A DNA stretch of 52,208 nt from Alphaproteobacteria bacterium (GCA_019137195.1 JAGVSR010000100.1:1-52208), one strand, 5' to 3'; shown: positions 41,670 to 50,677, counted from the first letter of the stretch. Numbers and translations: made by a program. Notes: generated by a model from the letters alone, not told the origin.

Positions 41670-44087
41670 ATGACGGACGCCAAGGTCACGACCCTCAAGG
41701 CCGAGGTGCTGCGGACCGGCGTGCCGGACGCCAAGGTCACGACCCTCAAGGTCGAGGCGCTGGTGGCGCTCGCGCCGCCGCCCAGAAACAAGCTGGTCGA
41801 TCTCGCGCGTATGACGACGACGACGACCGGCACGGGCACGATGACGCTCGCGGCGGCGTCCGGCTTCAAGACGTTCGCGCAGGCGGGCGTGGTCGATGGC
41901 CAGACGGTCTCCTACGCGATCGAGGACGGGACCAACCGCGAGGTCGGGCGTGGCGTCTACTCGTCGGTGGGGCCGTCGCTCACGCGCACGGTCATCGCCT
42001 CGACCAACAGCGACGCCAAGATCGCCCTGTCGGGTTCGGCCAGCGTGGCGGTCGCTATCCTCGCGGAGGACCACAAACTCGGCGAGCTGAACGACGTGAG
42101 CGTCGCCTCGGCGGCGGCGGGCGACCTGCTCAAGTTCGACGGGACGCAGTGGACGTTCGGCCAGGCGGCGCTGACGACCGCCACCGACGTGGCGGTCGTC
42201 ACGCCAGCCGACAAGGACCTCCTGCGTTACAGCGCGTCGACAGGCAAGTGGGCGAACGACCCCGGCATGGACCTCGTGCGCGGCACGACGCAGGGGCCGG
42301 GCTACGTGTCGTCGCGTTACTGGCGACTGGCCAACATGACCGCGCCGGGCGCCAACGTCTCGATGAACGAGGTGGAGTTTCACGCCACGACCGGCGGCGC
42401 AGCGATCGCGGGGGCGACGTGGACCGCCTCGACGACGTGGGACGGCTCAATGGTGGCGTCGAACCTCGGCGACGGGAATTACTCGACGAGCTGGGCGTCG
42501 ACCGAGAGCGGCGGCGCCGGCACGACGTGGGTCAAAGCGGTGTTCGCCGCCGCGATCACGCCGGTCGAGATCAAAATCTGGCCGCGCGGCGGCGGCTACA
42601 CCAACCAGACGCCGACCAGCATCGCGCTGCAATACTCGGCCGACGGCACGACGTGGACGACGATCCAGACGATCACGACCGCATCGTGGACCGCCGGCGT
42701 CCCGCAGGCGTTCGCGATCTCCAAGGTCGCGGGTTTCGGCCCGGTCGGCCTCAAGACGACCGAACTGCTGGATGTCGCGACCACAACGCCAACCAACGGA
42801 CAGACGCTCGTCTACAACTCGACCACGAGCAAATATGCGCCGGGGACCGTCTCGGGCCTGCCGGCTGGCGGCGCAGCCGGGCAGGTGCTGACCAAGAACA
42901 GCGCCACCGACGGCGACGCGGGATGGGCGACGGCTTCGGGCGGGGGCGGTGGAGGCAGCTACGCCGGCTCGATCCTCGCCAAGGACCGCTTCGCGCCGCC
43001 ACTGGTCGCCGACTTCCCGACGCTGCTCGGAACGAACTCGACCAACCCGAACCTGACGTTCGACAGCGAGACCGGGCTGTATCTCGGGTTCGGCCTGTCG
43101 CCGGCCGGTGGCGACAACGTGCGTCTCGCAATGCGGTCCATTCCGAGCGGGAACTACACGATCGTCACGCGGATGCGTGGGATGACGCACGGCGCGATCC
43201 AATACAACTGGACCGGGATGGTCCTGCGCAACAGCACCAACAACAAGCTGATCGTGTTCGGGATCAATGCGACCGGCGTTGAGGTGCTGCGCTACAGCAG
43301 TCAGACTGCGTGGAACGCGACACCGTGGAAGGGCGATGTCCCGATCAACCAGCCTGAGTGGTTCAAGATTGCCTATGACGGCACGTATATCAACTTCTAC
43401 ATCTCCACGAACGGCAAGAACTGGGTGGCGATATGGCGCGAGACGCCGGCGACGTGGATCACGCCCGATCAGGTCGGCTTCGGTGTGATGGTCAACCACA
43501 CGGGCAACTGGGTGAACGCCGCCGACAGCGTCAACGAGATCGGGCTGAACATCCTTTACTACGACGACGGCAATGTGCTCGCCAGTAGCCGCGCGGCGGC
43601 GACCGTCGCGCTGCCGCTTGGCGCGACATCCCATCGTTACTGGCGACTGACCGACATTGTCTCGCAAGGCGTGCGCGACACGTCGAGCCCGACAGCCACA
43701 CAGATGCAAGCGAAATGCGCCGAACTGGAGATGCGCGCCACGGTCGGCGGGACGGCGCAGACGCCCACCGGATCGTCGGCGTTCGGCGGCCTGACGCCCT
43801 CCGGGCTCTACGACGGTGACACCGCGACCAACGCCTGGACCCAGGCTTACTCGTCGTCGGGGGCGTATACGGTGCCGACCTCGATCACTTACGATCTCGG
43901 CTCGGCGGTCTACGTGCGCGAGTTGAAAATCTGGAAGGCGGCCGGCGTCGGCACGGCGTCGCAGGGCATCGTCGACTTCCGGCTGTGGTGGTCGGACGAC
44001 GGCGTGCGTTACATCGAGGCGGGCCGCTACGCGCCGGCATGGACGTGGACGGACGCCAATGAGGGCAAGACGGTCACGGTGATGTGA
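41670..44087 (+). CDS. Tail fibre/spike-like protein with two discoidin-like domains, 805 aa
   Basis: N-terminus holds a duplicated motif (TDAKVTTLKAEVL and PDAKVTTLKVEAL). Residues ~215-350 (SSRYWRLANMTAPGANVSMN, later VEIKIWPRGGG, LQYSADGTTWTTIQ) and ~655-800 (SHRYWRLTDIV, LKIWKAAG, WWSDDGVRYIEAG) are two related discoidin (F5/8 C)-like carbohydrate-binding folds. Between them lies a jelly-roll-like part (YLGFGLSPAGGDNVRLAMRS ... YDGTYINFYISTNGKNW). A role in host recognition is likely. It is followed, with overlapping stop and start, by the beta-repeat protein. Confidence 0.75.
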   Translation: MTDAKVTTLKAEVLRTGVPDAKVTTLKVEALVALAPPPRNKLVDLARMTTTTTGTGTMTLAAASGFKTFAQAGVVDGQTVSYAIEDGTNREVGRGVYSSVGPSLTRTVIASTNSDAKIALSGSASVAVAILAEDHKLGELNDVSVASAAAGDLLKFDGTQWTFGQAALTTATDVAVVTPADKDLLRYSASTGKWANDPGMDLVRGTTQGPGYVSSRYWRLANMTAPGANVSMNEVEFHATTGGAAIAGATWTASTTWDGSMVASNLGDGNYSTSWASTESGGAGTTWVKAVFAAAITPVEIKIWPRGGGYTNQTPTSIALQYSADGTTWTTIQTITTASWTAGVPQAFAISKVAGFGPVGLKTTELLDVATTTPTNGQTLVYNSTTSKYAPGTVSGLPAGGAAGQVLTKNSATDGDAGWATASGGGGGGSYAGSILAKDRFAPPLVADFPTLLGTNSTNPNLTFDSETGLYLGFGLSPAGGDNVRLAMRSIPSGNYTIVTRMRGMTHGAIQYNWTGMVLRNSTNNKLIVFGINATGVEVLRYSSQTAWNATPWKGDVPINQPEWFKIAYDGTYINFYISTNGKNWVAIWRETPATWITPDQVGFGVMVNHTGNWVNAADSVNEIGLNILYYDDGNVLASSRAAATVALPLGATSHRYWRLTDIVSQGVRDTSSPTATQMQAKCAELEMRATVGGTAQTPTGSSAFGGLTPSGLYDGDTATNAWTQAYSSSGAYTVPTSITYDLGSAVYVRELKIWKAAGVGTASQGIVDFRLWWSDDGVRYIEAGRYAPAWTWTDANEGKTVTVM

Positions 44088-45463
44088 TGCTGGGCGGCGG
44101 GGCACTCGGGCAATATGCGCTCGGGCAACTGACTGGAGGCTCCACGGTCCGCACGCTCGACATGGCGTGCGGGGCCTTCACGCTCGCCGGCAATCCGATC
44201 ACGCTCTCCAAAATCCGCACGTTCGCTTTCGGAACCGGCGCGTTCACGATCACCTCGACGGCGGTCAATCTCGGCCGCGTCACCACGCTGGCGACGGCCC
44301 CCGGCGCGTTCGCGCTCTCGGGCAAGCCGATCGCGTTCGTCAAGGGGCGGGGGTTCCTCGCCGGCGTAGGGACGTTCGCCGTCGCCGGTCAGACGGCGGG
44401 CCTGCTCTACGCGCGCCGCGCCGAGATGACGGTCGGCGCCTTCACGCTCTCGGGCGGGCCGGTCACGCTGGTGCGCCGGCGCGACGGTTCGACGGCGACG
44501 GGGGCCTTCACGGTCTCCGGGCAGGGCGCGCAGTTCGACAAGACCGACGCCCACAACGCGCTCTATCGGTCAGGGACGTTCACGCTTTCCGGCCGGGCGC
44601 TCCAGACGATCCGCAGCTACCGGCTCGACACCGGGCGCCGCACGTTCGCCGTCGCGGGCGGCGACATGGCCTTCGCGCTCCTGCGCGGCGGCGTGTTCGA
44701 CACAGGCGCGTTCACCATCGTCGGTCGCTCGGCGACGCTCACGCGCACCTGGACGTTCGACCTCGCGTCGGCGGCCTTCGCGCTCGCAGGACCGGACGTG
44801 CCGTTCGTCGTGCGGCGCACGCTGGCGTTGTCCACAGGAAATTTCGCGGTCGCCTCGCCGGGCGTCACGCTGCGCGCGAACCGCCGGCTGGCGATGGGGG
44901 CCGGCGCGTTCGTCGTTCGCACGTTCGCCGTCAACCAGATGTTCCGTGGCGCGTTCACAGTCACGGGCTATCCGGTCACGTTCCGCACGCTGCGCGTCGA
45001 CACGCTTGGGACGGGCGAGTTCGTGGTCGCAGGCGCCCCGTTCGGGATGCAGGTCACGCGCCCGTTGCGCATGGACCCGGCGATCTACCGGCTCGTGGGG
45101 TCGCCGCTGGCCTGCGCGACCGGCCGCGCGATCGTCGCCGCCCCCGGCGCGATCGCGATCGCCGGGGCTCAGGCGGGCCTCCAGCTCGTTCGGCGGCTCG
45201 ACATGGCCGTCGGAGCCTTCGAGGTCGCGGGGCCGTCCACGGGGCTTCTGAGGGGCCTGACGCTGGCGACCGACACAGGGCGGATCGTCATCACCGGCGG
45301 CGACTGGCGGCGCTGGGCCGGTCGGGCGGTCGTCACCGCCTGGGTAGACTGCCCGGCGGTCGACACGATGCTGGTCCCGACGCGCATCAGCCACGACCTT
45401 GAGACGGCGCTGGTCGCCGTGGACCCGCCGGCTACGCCGGTCATCGACGCACTGGTGGAGTAG
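44087..45463 (+). CDS. Beta-repeat tail protein with ~16 GAFTLSG-type units, 458 aa
   Basis: ATG 44087 overlaps the preceding TGA by one base. The protein is built almost wholly of a ~25-residue repeat whose core is [TG]-G-[AT]-F-[TA]-[LIV]-[SA]-G-x2-[VA]-x-[LF] (for example GAFTLAGNPITL, GAFALSGKPIAF, GTFAVAGQTAGL, GAFTLSGGPVTL, GTFTLSGRALQ). Such regular short beta units suggest a beta-solenoid or a stacked fibre shaft. The C-terminal ~50 residues are non-repetitive. It may be a fibre or its chaperone; no family recognised. Confidence 0.75.
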   Translation: MLGGGALGQYALGQLTGGSTVRTLDMACGAFTLAGNPITLSKIRTFAFGTGAFTITSTAVNLGRVTTLATAPGAFALSGKPIAFVKGRGFLAGVGTFAVAGQTAGLLYARRAEMTVGAFTLSGGPVTLVRRRDGSTATGAFTVSGQGAQFDKTDAHNALYRSGTFTLSGRALQTIRSYRLDTGRRTFAVAGGDMAFALLRGGVFDTGAFTIVGRSATLTRTWTFDLASAAFALAGPDVPFVVRRTLALSTGNFAVASPGVTLRANRRLAMGAGAFVVRTFAVNQMFRGAFTVTGYPVTFRTLRVDTLGTGEFVVAGAPFGMQVTRPLRMDPAIYRLVGSPLACATGRAIVAAPGAIAIAGAQAGLQLVRRLDMAVGAFEVAGPSTGLLRGLTLATDTGRIVITGGDWRRWAGRAVVTAWVDCPAVDTMLVPTRISHDLETALVAVDPPATPVIDALVE

Positions 45464-45468
45464 ACCAC

Positions 45469-45759
45469 ATGAAGATCATCCGAGGCTCCGTGGTGCGGTT
45501 CCGCGCCACGTTCGTCGATCCGCTCAACGTGGCGCTCGCGCCCACGAGCGCCGCCACGCGCGTCTGGTATCTGGACCGTTCCGGCGCGTCCAAGGTGGAC
45601 GAGGTGGCCATGACGCAGGACGGGCTGGCGTGGGTCGGCGTGTGGGACACGACGCCGGCGGCTCCCGGCGAGATCGACTGGACCATCACCTGCGCGGGGC
45701 CGGTGCAGGGGGCCAAGGACGGTCAGTTCGTGCTGGCGGCGAACAAATCCAACCCTTAA
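45469..45759 (+). CDS. Hypothetical minor tail protein, 96 aa
   Basis: Starts MKIIRGSVVRFRATFVDPLN. An immunoglobulin-like beta pattern is suggested by VRFRATFVDP, TRVWYLDRSG and WDTTPAAPGEIDWTITCAGP. Lies between the tail-fibre genes and the holin. Function unknown. Confidence 0.65.
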   Translation: MKIIRGSVVRFRATFVDPLNVALAPTSAATRVWYLDRSGASKVDEVAMTQDGLAWVGVWDTTPAAPGEIDWTITCAGPVQGAKDGQFVLAANKSNP

Positions 45760-45816
45760 CGCAGGATACAACCTGTGGTAGGGAGTTGACACCGAACCGG
45801 ACTGTGGGGGCCGAAC

Positions 45817-46038
45817 ATGGCTGGCTGGACCCTGATCGCCGACTGGCGACAGAAAATCCGTTACTTGTGGTCGATCAGGATCGCGCTGCTGCTGGCCGTC
45901 GTGAACGGCCTCTATGCGGCGTGGCCGGACCTGCGCGGGTTCGTCGATCCGGCCGTGTTCGCCTTCGGCTCGACCGCCATGAGCGTCGTGCTGATCGTCG
46001 CGCGCGTCACCAAGCAGCCCGGCCTCACGCCAGACTGA
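45817..46038 (+). CDS. Holin-like membrane protein, 73 aa
   Basis: Starts MAGWTLIADWRQKIRYLWSI after GGGGGCCGAAC. Two hydrophobic helices (IRIALLLAVVNGLYAAW and VFAFGSTAMSVVLIVARV) separated by a short turn, with a basic/aromatic N-terminus, fit small two-span phage holins. It stands just upstream of the lysozyme gene, the normal place for a holin, which permeabilises the inner membrane to start lysis. Confidence 0.75.
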   Translation: MAGWTLIADWRQKIRYLWSIRIALLLAVVNGLYAAWPDLRGFVDPAVFAFGSTAMSVVLIVARVTKQPGLTPD

Positions 46039-46050
46039 GGGGCGCGCGCC

Positions 46051-46737
46051 ATGTCCGACATCTCCGGCCTCCCGCCCCTCGACACATCCCGCCCCCGGCC
46101 CCCAGCGTCCGGGGGCTTCGGTTCGTGGTTGAGCCGGCTGTTCGGCAGGCGCACGCTCCCGCCCCCGGCGACGCCTGCGCCGACCCCGCAACCCAAGCCT
46201 GCGCCCATCACCCCCCGCACGACCCCCTCGGACACGACGCCGACGACGCCGACGGCGCCCGCCACGCCATCGACGCCGGGCAAGGTCGGCAAGGCTGGCA
46301 AGGTCGGCGGTGCGATCGCGCTGGCGACGACGCTGGTCGCGGGGTTCGAGGGCGTGCGGAACTACGTCTACCTCGACATCGGCGGCGTCCCCACAGTCTG
46401 TTACGGCGAGACCAAGGGCATCGAGAACCGCTACTACCCGGCGCAGGAGTGTCTGGCCATGCTCCGCGTGCGGGTTGTAGAGTTCAACTCCGGGTTGCGC
46501 GATTGCGTGAAAGTCCCGATGCGCGCGACGCGCGAAGCGGCGCTGACCAGCTTCGCCTACAACGTGGGCGTGCGCGCGGCCTGCCGCTCGACCGCCGTCC
46601 GGCTGCTCAACGCCGGGCAGGACGAGGCTGGCTGCGATGCGTTGATGGCGTGGAACAAGGTCGCCGGCGTGCCGGTCGGCGGCCTCACCAGACGGCGCTC
46701 CAAAGAGCGCGCGCTGTGCCTTGCGAACCGGGACTGA
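46051..46737 (+). CDS. Endolysin, GH24 lysozyme with N-terminal Pro/Thr-rich extension, 228 aa
   Basis: The T4/P21-type catalytic triad is seen as E100 in VAGFEG, D109 in YLDIGG and T115 in VPTVCYG, with the family spacing (9 and 6). The body ends with the usual GLTRRRSKERALC. Residues 1-75 are a soluble Pro/Thr-rich tail with no hydrophobic signal; a weak hydrophobic stretch (GGAIALATTLVAG) sits at the start of the catalytic domain and could act as a release signal, but this is uncertain. It degrades peptidoglycan after holin action. Confidence 0.9.
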   Translation: MSDISGLPPLDTSRPRPPASGGFGSWLSRLFGRRTLPPPATPAPTPQPKPAPITPRTTPSDTTPTTPTAPATPSTPGKVGKAGKVGGAIALATTLVAGFEGVRNYVYLDIGGVPTVCYGETKGIENRYYPAQECLAMLRVRVVEFNSGLRDCVKVPMRATREAALTSFAYNVGVRAACRSTAVRLLNAGQDEAGCDALMAWNKVAGVPVGGLTRRRSKERALCLANRD

Positions 46738-46741
46738 CGCC

Positions 46742-47212
46742 ATGCTGAGCAACCTCTTGTTCTGGATCGGCCTGCCTGCGCTGTTTGTCGCGGGCGTGGC
46801 AGCGGTGATCTTCCTCCCCGGCGTCGCCACAACGTTGTGGACCGTCCTGAGCACGCAGGCCGGGCGGATCGCGACGCTGTGCGCCGCCAGTCTCGCGCTT
46901 GGCTGGTTCGTCGCCGCCCGGATGGACGCCGGCGCGCTGCGCGAGGCCAGAGCCGCCTGCGACGCCAAACTGGCGCAGGTGGACGCCGACAACCGACGGT
47001 TGCAGGCCGAGGCCGAGCGGAGCGTGCGCGAGCGCGAGGCGGCCAACCGCAAGCAGATCGAGGCGGCGCTGGAGCGCGCCGAGAGTTCCAAGGCCGTGCT
47101 GCTGGCCCAGACCGCCGAGCTGCATCGCAAGCTGGCGGCGGTGGCCGCCGAGGTCGACAAGCGCGGCGTCGACCCCATCTTGATGGACATCATCCGGGGA
47201 GGCCGCAAATGA
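46742..47212 (+). CDS. Two-span membrane protein with coiled coil (spanin-like), 156 aa
   Basis: Starts MLSNLLFWIGLPALFVAGVA. Two hydrophobic helices (residues ~5-30 and ~42-60), then a continuous heptad-like helix (LREARAACDAKLAQVDADNR and onward) to about residue 145. A membrane anchor with a periplasmic coiled coil is the design of an i-spanin, though these usually have one helix; a second holin-like role is possible. The last codons overlap the lipoprotein gene by 4 bases. Confidence 0.65.
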   Translation: MLSNLLFWIGLPALFVAGVAAVIFLPGVATTLWTVLSTQAGRIATLCAASLALGWFVAARMDAGALREARAACDAKLAQVDADNRRLQAEAERSVREREAANRKQIEAALERAESSKAVLLAQTAELHRKLAAVAAEVDKRGVDPILMDIIRGGRK

Positions 47213-47475
47213 TCCGGCTGGCCATCGTCCTGCCCGCGCTCGCGGTCGCCGGGTGCGCCGACAGACTGGTGACGCTCAAGCCCGCGCTCGTGGAGCGGGC
47301 CTACCTGCGCGACCAGTTCCGTCCGGGCGACCTGACTTGCGGCGACGAGCCGTCCGGGTCCAGAGTGGAGCGGCTGTCTCAAGCGTATCGCTACATCATC
47401 GACCTGCGTGACTGGGGGCGAGATTGTCGGACGAAACTTGGCGTTGCGCGCGACGCGATCGGGCAAGAGAAGTGA
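47209..47475 (+). CDS. Putative outer-membrane lipoprotein (o-spanin/Rz1-like), 88 aa
   Basis: MIRLAIVLPALAVAGC gives a signal peptide with a lipobox (V-A-G-C16). The mature part is short and contains a few Cys and a C-terminal helix. Lipoprotein, size and location in the lysis cassette fit an o-spanin that joins outer and inner membranes. ATG overlaps the upstream gene (ATGA). Confidence 0.75.
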   Translation: MIRLAIVLPALAVAGCADRLVTLKPALVERAYLRDQFRPGDLTCGDEPSGSRVERLSQAYRYIIDLRDWGRDCRTKLGVARDAIGQEK

Positions 47476-47831
47476 GCCTCCAGACCATGATCGAGCAGGC
47501 AGGCAACGCGATCTGGAGCGCGGCCGGCGCGGTGGGCGCTGCGCTGACGGCGCTGTTCGGGACGATCTACGTCACGCGCGCCAAGAACCACCAGGACACG
47601 CCGGCGGTGCTGCTGCGGGAATACCGCGAGCTGCTGGCGCAACTCAAGGACGACCTGCGGGACGCCCGCGCCGAGGTGGTCTCGGCCCGCGCGGAGGTCG
47701 AGGAGCTTAAGGGCGAGGTGCATCGCCTGCGGGTGGAGCTGCAATCCAGCCAGGTGGCCCTCGAAGCCGCGCAGGAGGCCATCGGCGCGGCGTGGGGCGG
47801 AACGCCCAAGACGGTCGCCCCGCACTGGTAG
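47472..47831 (+). CDS. Membrane-anchored coiled-coil protein (i-spanin-like), 119 aa
   Basis: GTG start at 47472 (4-base GTGA overlap) is preferred; an ATG at 47487 is the alternative. One N-terminal transmembrane helix (AIWSAAGAVGAALTALFGTI) is followed by a ~65-residue coiled coil (LLREYRELLAQLKDDLRDAR and on). Fits an i-spanin better than the upstream two-span protein; the pairing partner would be the lipoprotein. Confidence 0.65.
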   Translation: MSLQTMIEQAGNAIWSAAGAVGAALTALFGTIYVTRAKNHQDTPAVLLREYRELLAQLKDDLRDARAEVVSARAEVEELKGEVHRLRVELQSSQVALEAAQEAIGAAWGGTPKTVAPHW

Positions 47832-47862
47832 TTCCCGCCAACCTCGTGTAGTGTGCGCCGTC

Positions 47863-48978
47863 ATGGCCCAGTCTCCGCCTGACCTCACGCAGCCGCCGCC
47901 GGACAGCCTCGTGCTGGCGTCGTTCGACGGCCTGCGCAACGTGTCGCAGCCCGAGCGCCTGGCGCCGGGCGAGCTGGAGGTCGCAATCAACGTCGACGTG
48001 GACGACCGGGGCCAGCTCCGGCGGCGCGTCGGCTACCGCCGCGTCCTGACCGGCGTGGTCCACAGCCTTTTCACCTGCGACGACGGCTCGGTGCTGTGCG
48101 TGCGCGACGGCGATCTCGGCGTGGTGCTGCCCGACTACTCGTTCCGTCCGCTCGGCGCGTTCGTCGGCGACGACCCGCTGGCCTACGTGCAGGTCGGGAA
48201 CACGGTCTATTTTTCGTCGCGCGTGACCAACGGCAAGGTGGTCGACGGCGCGCGCGTCGATCGCTGGGGCATCGACGGCGACCTGTGGCTGACCCCGGTC
48301 GAGGACACGACCAACGTCGGGCAGGTGGCCGGGCGCTCCATGATGCCGCCGCCGCTCGCCACCGGCCTGTGCTGGAACCAGGGGCGCATCTACCTCGCCA
48401 GCGGCCGGCTGGTGTGGGCGACCGACCTGTTCAACTACGAGATGGTCGACCGGGTCCGGGGCTTCTGGCAGTTCGAGGGCGACATCGCCTTCATCGGCTC
48501 GGTGACGGCGGGCATCTACGTCGGCACCTCCGAGGGCGTGTGGTATGTCGGCGGCACGTTCCGCGAGCCCAGGCGCATCCGCGTGATGGACGGCGCGGCC
48601 ATCCCCGGATCGCTCGTGTCGATCCCGGCCGAACTGGCCAACCCGGTGGCCATCCGCCGCAAGCCCGACCAGGAGTTGAAGGTCGGGCTGGCGTTCATGA
48701 CGGTTCACGGTTACTGCGTCGGCTACGACGACGGGCAGGCGTTCAACATGACCGAAGATAAGTTCCTCTTTCCCGGCGCCGTGCGCGCGCACGCCACGTT
48801 CCGGCGCGAGGAGGGGATCAACCAGTATCTCGCGGTGCTCAACAGCGGCGGCACGCCGATGAACACCGCGCAGATCGGCGACTACGTGGACGCCGAGATC
48901 GTGCGGGCCGGCGACCGTTGGCCCATCCAGACCGAAGGCGTGCGTATCGGCGACCAGCTCACCATCCAGATCATCTGA
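47863..48978 (+). CDS. Hypothetical tail protein, beta-propeller-like, 371 aa
   Basis: Starts MAQSPPDLTQPPPDSLVLAS (ATG 47863; a GTG 12 bases earlier is less likely). Repeated short beta segments of the type VLCVRDGDLGVV, AYVQVGNTVYFSS, GIYVGTSEGVWYVGG suggest a propeller. The opening FDGLRNVSQPERLAPGELEV with NVDVDDRGQLRRRVGYRRVL is a form I associate with podovirus tail proteins. Structural role inferred. Confidence 0.65.
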   Translation: MAQSPPDLTQPPPDSLVLASFDGLRNVSQPERLAPGELEVAINVDVDDRGQLRRRVGYRRVLTGVVHSLFTCDDGSVLCVRDGDLGVVLPDYSFRPLGAFVGDDPLAYVQVGNTVYFSSRVTNGKVVDGARVDRWGIDGDLWLTPVEDTTNVGQVAGRSMMPPPLATGLCWNQGRIYLASGRLVWATDLFNYEMVDRVRGFWQFEGDIAFIGSVTAGIYVGTSEGVWYVGGTFREPRRIRVMDGAAIPGSLVSIPAELANPVAIRRKPDQELKVGLAFMTVHGYCVGYDDGQAFNMTEDKFLFPGAVRAHATFRREEGINQYLAVLNSGGTPMNTAQIGDYVDAEIVRAGDRWPIQTEGVRIGDQLTIQII

Positions 48979-48989
48979 CGGGGGTTCCA

Positions 48990-49502
48990 ATGTCCAAGCT
49001 CATTCTTCCCGGCGACGTGCGCTGCGCCGGCCGCTACGAGGCCCGCATCGTCCGCGCCGGCCGCGTGATCGACGCCTTCGCGTTCGACAACATCGTCGTG
49101 ACCGAGGGCCTGAACCAGGTGCTCGGCTCCGCGCTCGGCGGCGCGAGCGCCATCACGACGTGGTATCTCGGCCTTTACGAGGGCAACTACACCCCGATCG
49201 CGTCCGACACGGCGGCGACCATCGCGGCCAACGCGGTCGAGACCTCGGCCTACGCCGGCGGCGTGCGCCCGACGTGGACGCCAGCGGCGGCGGCCTCCGG
49301 CTCGATCACCAACGCGGCCTCGCGCGCGACCTTCACGTTCAACGCCGACAAGACGATCTACGGCGCGCTCATGATCTCGTCGCAAGTGATCGGCGGCACG
49401 GCAGGCAAGCTCCTGTCGGCCGCGCGCTTCCCGACGCAGAAGATCGTCGCCAACGGCGACCAGCTCCTGATGACTTATACGTTCAACGCCACCAGCGCCT
49501 GA
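48990..49502 (+). CDS. Hypothetical virion protein, 170 aa
   Basis: Starts MSKLILPGDVRCAGRYEARI after GGGGTTCC. Contains ITTWYLGLYEGNYTPIASDT, AYAGGVRPTWTPAAAASGSI and TFTFNADKTIYGALMISSQV, a beta-rich layout often found in small phage tail/fibre genes. Together with the genes on both sides it probably belongs to the tail. Family not recognised. Confidence 0.65.
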   Translation: MSKLILPGDVRCAGRYEARIVRAGRVIDAFAFDNIVVTEGLNQVLGSALGGASAITTWYLGLYEGNYTPIASDTAATIAANAVETSAYAGGVRPTWTPAAAASGSITNAASRATFTFNADKTIYGALMISSQVIGGTAGKLLSAARFPTQKIVANGDQLLMTYTFNATSA

Positions 49503-49515
49503 ACGGAGCGCGCGC

Positions 49516-50673
49516 ATGGCCACGATCGACGGCGAGATCGTCGAACAGTCCTACCTCGGACTGGCGCAGACGTTCGGCCTCGGGGTCTCGCGGGCCGAAC
49601 AGATGTCGCTCGTGGCCTACGCGCTCAACGCGCTCGGCGTGCAGGTGAGCGACAGCCTGTCGCTCGCGCTCGCCCATGTGCTCGACTACCGCCCGGACGC
49701 CACCATCGCCGAGGCGCTGGCGTGGGTCGACGCGCCGGCGGCGCAGGCGGTGTTCGCGCCGGGCCTGGTCCACACCGTCAGGCTGGCCGACCTCGCGCAG
49801 GCGTTCGGCCATCTGGCGGTGGCCGAGGGCGTCTCGCTGGCGGGCCTTACGTCCTACGCCATGCACGCCGCCGTGCTGGAGGCGCTGGGGCTGATCGACC
49901 CGCTCGCGGCCAACCTCCACACAACCCTGACGCTGGTGCAGGCGCTACGGCTCAACGAGGCGCTTGGTCGGTTCCTTGGCGGCGATGTGACGGACGGGCT
50001 TGCGCTCTCGTCCACGGTCGGGCTGGCGGGCCGGCTCTACGCCGCCCCCGCCGAGACCGTCACGCTGGCCGACGCGCTCACGGGCTCGCTGCTGCTGCGG
50101 GTGGACCTGCGCGACGGCCTCGACGTGACGGCGACGAGCCTGCTCGCGATGCTGTTCGACGGGCGGATGGTCGAGGGCGTGGCCATCTCTGGAGGGCTGC
50201 TGGAGCCTTCGGGGTCGTTCACAGCATGGGCGGTCAACACGCGCACCGGCGCCGTGACCGAGTATCGCGACTGGGCCTTCACCACCTTCGCCACGCTCGG
50301 GCGGCGGCATATCGCCGGCAACCGCGAGGGGCTGTGGGTGCTGGAGGGCGCGACCGATCAGGGCGCGAGCATCGCCGCGCGCGTGCGCGGCGGCGCGCTC
50401 CAGGTCAACGGCTCGCGCTACACCGGGCTCAAGGCCGTCTATCTCGGCGCCCGAACGGCCGACGCGGCCAACGAGTATATCCTCAAGCTGATCGCCGGCG
50501 ACGGGCGCGAGTATGTCTACGCGCTGCGGGCGCGCGACATGCGCACGACCAAGATCAACGTCGGCAAGGGCCTGCGCTCGCGCTACTTCCAGTGGGAGCT
50601 GGCGAGCCCGGCGGCCGACTTCGACATCGACACGATCGAGTTCGTGCCGCTCCTGTCCACCCGCAGGGTCTGA
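49516..50673 (+). CDS. Hypothetical tail protein, 385 aa
   Basis: Starts MATIDGEIVEQSYLGLAQTF after GGAGCGCGCGC. The first ~230 residues are made of repeated hydrophobic/acidic helical or beta units (VSDSLSLALAHVLDY, ATIAEALAWVDAP, VRLADLAQAFGHLAVAEGVS, ETVTLADALTGSLLLRVDLR), i.e. degenerate repeats of about 30-35 residues. The C-terminal part (FTAWAVNTRTGAVTEYRDWA, REGLWVLEG) is a different beta domain. Tail or host-binding role inferred from context. Confidence 0.65.
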   Translation: MATIDGEIVEQSYLGLAQTFGLGVSRAEQMSLVAYALNALGVQVSDSLSLALAHVLDYRPDATIAEALAWVDAPAAQAVFAPGLVHTVRLADLAQAFGHLAVAEGVSLAGLTSYAMHAAVLEALGLIDPLAANLHTTLTLVQALRLNEALGRFLGGDVTDGLALSSTVGLAGRLYAAPAETVTLADALTGSLLLRVDLRDGLDVTATSLLAMLFDGRMVEGVAISGGLLEPSGSFTAWAVNTRTGAVTEYRDWAFTTFATLGRRHIAGNREGLWVLEGATDQGASIAARVRGGALQVNGSRYTGLKAVYLGARTADAANEYILKLIAGDGREYVYALRARDMRTTKINVGKGLRSRYFQWELASPAADFDIDTIEFVPLLSTRRV

Positions 50674-50677
50674 TCCC

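Noticed and set aside
38375-41869. 1,164-codon minus-strand frame
   Set aside because: Arg-rich shadow crossing several plus-strand genes and their intergenic regions; no coding signs.
45788-45811. TTGACA before the holin gene as a promoter
   Set aside because: No -10-like sequence at 16-18 bases; the following sequence is GC-rich.
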